Shown here piece after piece: positions 63,254-64,000 of a stretch of 64,000 bases of DNA. Each line of letters opens with the position of its first letter. The first letter of the stretch is position 1. The notes under the pieces were generated by a model, which saw only the letters and a program-made list of their open reading frames with translations, was not told the origin of the DNA and made no database searches. The DNA is from Acutalibacter sp. (GTDB lineage: Bacteria > Bacillota > Clostridia > Oscillospirales > Acutalibacteraceae), in contig JAHHRN010000001.1 in assembly GCA_020025775.1 (NCBI GenBank), positions 186,001 through 250,000 on the forward strand, in the 5' to 3' direction. A program made the position numbers and the translations under genes.

Positions 63254-63690
63254 TCGGGAAGCCCCGACGGGCAATCACGGGGAACTTAGTGCAGAAATTT
63301 TACTATTAGTTCGCACAACGTACTTTAGATTAAAAGTTTTGTCCGCTTTTTCAAAAGCGGTGGGTTTTTAGGGCAACGCCCTAAAGCGCTTTCCGCAGAA
63401 AGCGAAATCTCATCCTTAGAAACGTATTTTTAAAGGTGAATTTAGGGCGGAAGCCCTAAAGAGGATGCTTTTTACACGAAAAAAAGCATCCTGTCACCGC
63501 TAGGTGACCGTAAATCACGGAGTCGGGAAGCCCCGATAGGCAATCACGGGGTCGCCGCAGGGCGACGGCTAATGCACGGGAAAGTCAGTGCGGACTTTTT
63601 ACTCGTAGTTCGCTTAGGGGGACATTTGTGAAGATTTTATCTACGTAAAAGGCAACCACCCGTAGGGGCGGATATTATCCGCCCGCAAAG
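63254..63690 (-). repeat. Modular palindromic repeat array, copy R4 (inverted)
   Basis: Read on the minus strand it has the same module order as R1-R2: GGGCGGAT palindrome, GGGTGGTTGCCTTTTACG, GAACTACGAGTAAAAAGTCC, GTCGCC/GGCGAC, a GGGGCTTCCC palindrome, GGATGCTTTTT/AAAAAGCATCC, TTTAGGGC/GCCCTAAA, the conserved AATTCACCTTTAAAAATACG, and CCGCTTTTGAAAAAGCGG. It begins one base after the CPBP stop codon. Unlike R2 it carries the GCTTTCTGCGGAAAGC hairpin variant also found in R1. Confidence 0.85.
63666..63684 (-). repeat. REP-like palindrome, copy 6 (inverted)
   Basis: GGGCGGATATTATCCGCCC with the CCTACGGG flank on the minus strand. Confidence 0.9.
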
Positions 63691-63726
63691 TTTCTATCTT
63701 TTGTTTAGCGCACTTCAAAGTTTTGC

Positions 63727-63858
63727 CCGCTTTTTGTCGCCGCAGGGCGACGGCTAACGCACGGGAAAGTTAGCACAAACTTTTTACTCGTAGTTCGCAC
63801 AGGCGACTTTGTGCAGATTTTATGATTTATAACGGGCGGATGATATCCGCCCCTACGA
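63727..63858. repeat. Partial repeat module with REP-like palindrome, copy 7
   Basis: A GTCGCC/GGCGAC hairpin and the ACTTTTTACTCGTAGTTCGC module in inverted orientation, followed by GGGCGGATGATATCCGCCC (63834-63852) with CCTACG in forward orientation. It is a mosaic of both orientations, ending 45 bp before tadA. Confidence 0.8.
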
Positions 63859-63878
63859 TTTTTATTTTTATCCAGTAA

Positions 63879-64000
<122 letters not shown>

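Overview
The window is the replication-origin region of a low-to-mid GC Clostridia-type Firmicute, most likely a gut Oscillospiraceae/Ruminococcaceae-like species. This rests on the conserved block gyrA-gyrB-remB-recF-yaaA-dnaN-dnaA-rpmH-rnpA-yidD-yidC-jag-mnmE-mnmG-rsmG-noc-parA-parB, strong GGAGG ribosome-binding sites, TTG/GTG starts, and LCP, Asp23, RNase Y and YmdB homologues. Nearly all genes left of about 51.5 kb are on the minus strand and all genes right of 51.9 kb are on the plus strand, so leading-strand coding flips at dnaA. The only left-arm exceptions are an M28 peptidase (4.9 kb) and an LCP protein (28.2 kb). No tRNA, rRNA, CRISPR array, transposase or prophage was seen.

Left part (1-12 kb): a truncated GT2 glycosyltransferase, a cytosolic sialidase-like protein and a GH35 beta-galactosidase (host or dietary glycan use), a VanY-type carboxypeptidase, two M28/M18 aminopeptidases, a membrane-tethered EEP-family protein, a small lytic transglycosylase, coaE, the Sua5-type threonylcarbamoyl-AMP synthase and uppP.

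Surface locus (12-22.4 kb, minus strand): this is the most novel part. A zinc-ribbon membrane protein comes first, then a secreted 1,877-residue multidomain protein, then five consecutive paralogous ~160-residue secreted proteins, then a C-terminally membrane-anchored protein with a sortase-like LIKTGG motif, closed by a strong terminator. The five small proteins and the C-terminal domain of the large protein share one beta-rich domain (YTVTFPAxTxIxWG near its start, an A-W pair, and a final G-x-Y-x-x-x-LTFTV strand). It looks like an undescribed surface-assembly system: one large subunit, several small subunits, two membrane proteins.

Housekeeping part (22.7-39.5 kb): galU, a RING-like/DUF2628-type membrane protein, purB, aspS, LCP ligase, recG, fakA, asp23, an orphan family-5 solute-binding lipoprotein, ymdB, rny and serS.

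Origin part (39.5-64 kb): parB and parA separated by a lipoprotein gene, a Noc-type second ParB paralogue, three parS sites, and the classical ori genes. The four large gaps here (41.8-42.8, 46.3-47.0, 53.4-54.4 and 63.25-63.9 kb) are filled with one family of modular palindromic repeats. The gap between dnaA and dnaN also has three 96-97-bp tandem repeats followed by phased TTTTGAACA repeats. No canonical DnaA box was found by eye in either dnaA-flanking gap, and DnaA itself has an altered DNA-recognition signature (G-K-T-H-S-T-V), so the origin may use non-standard boxes.
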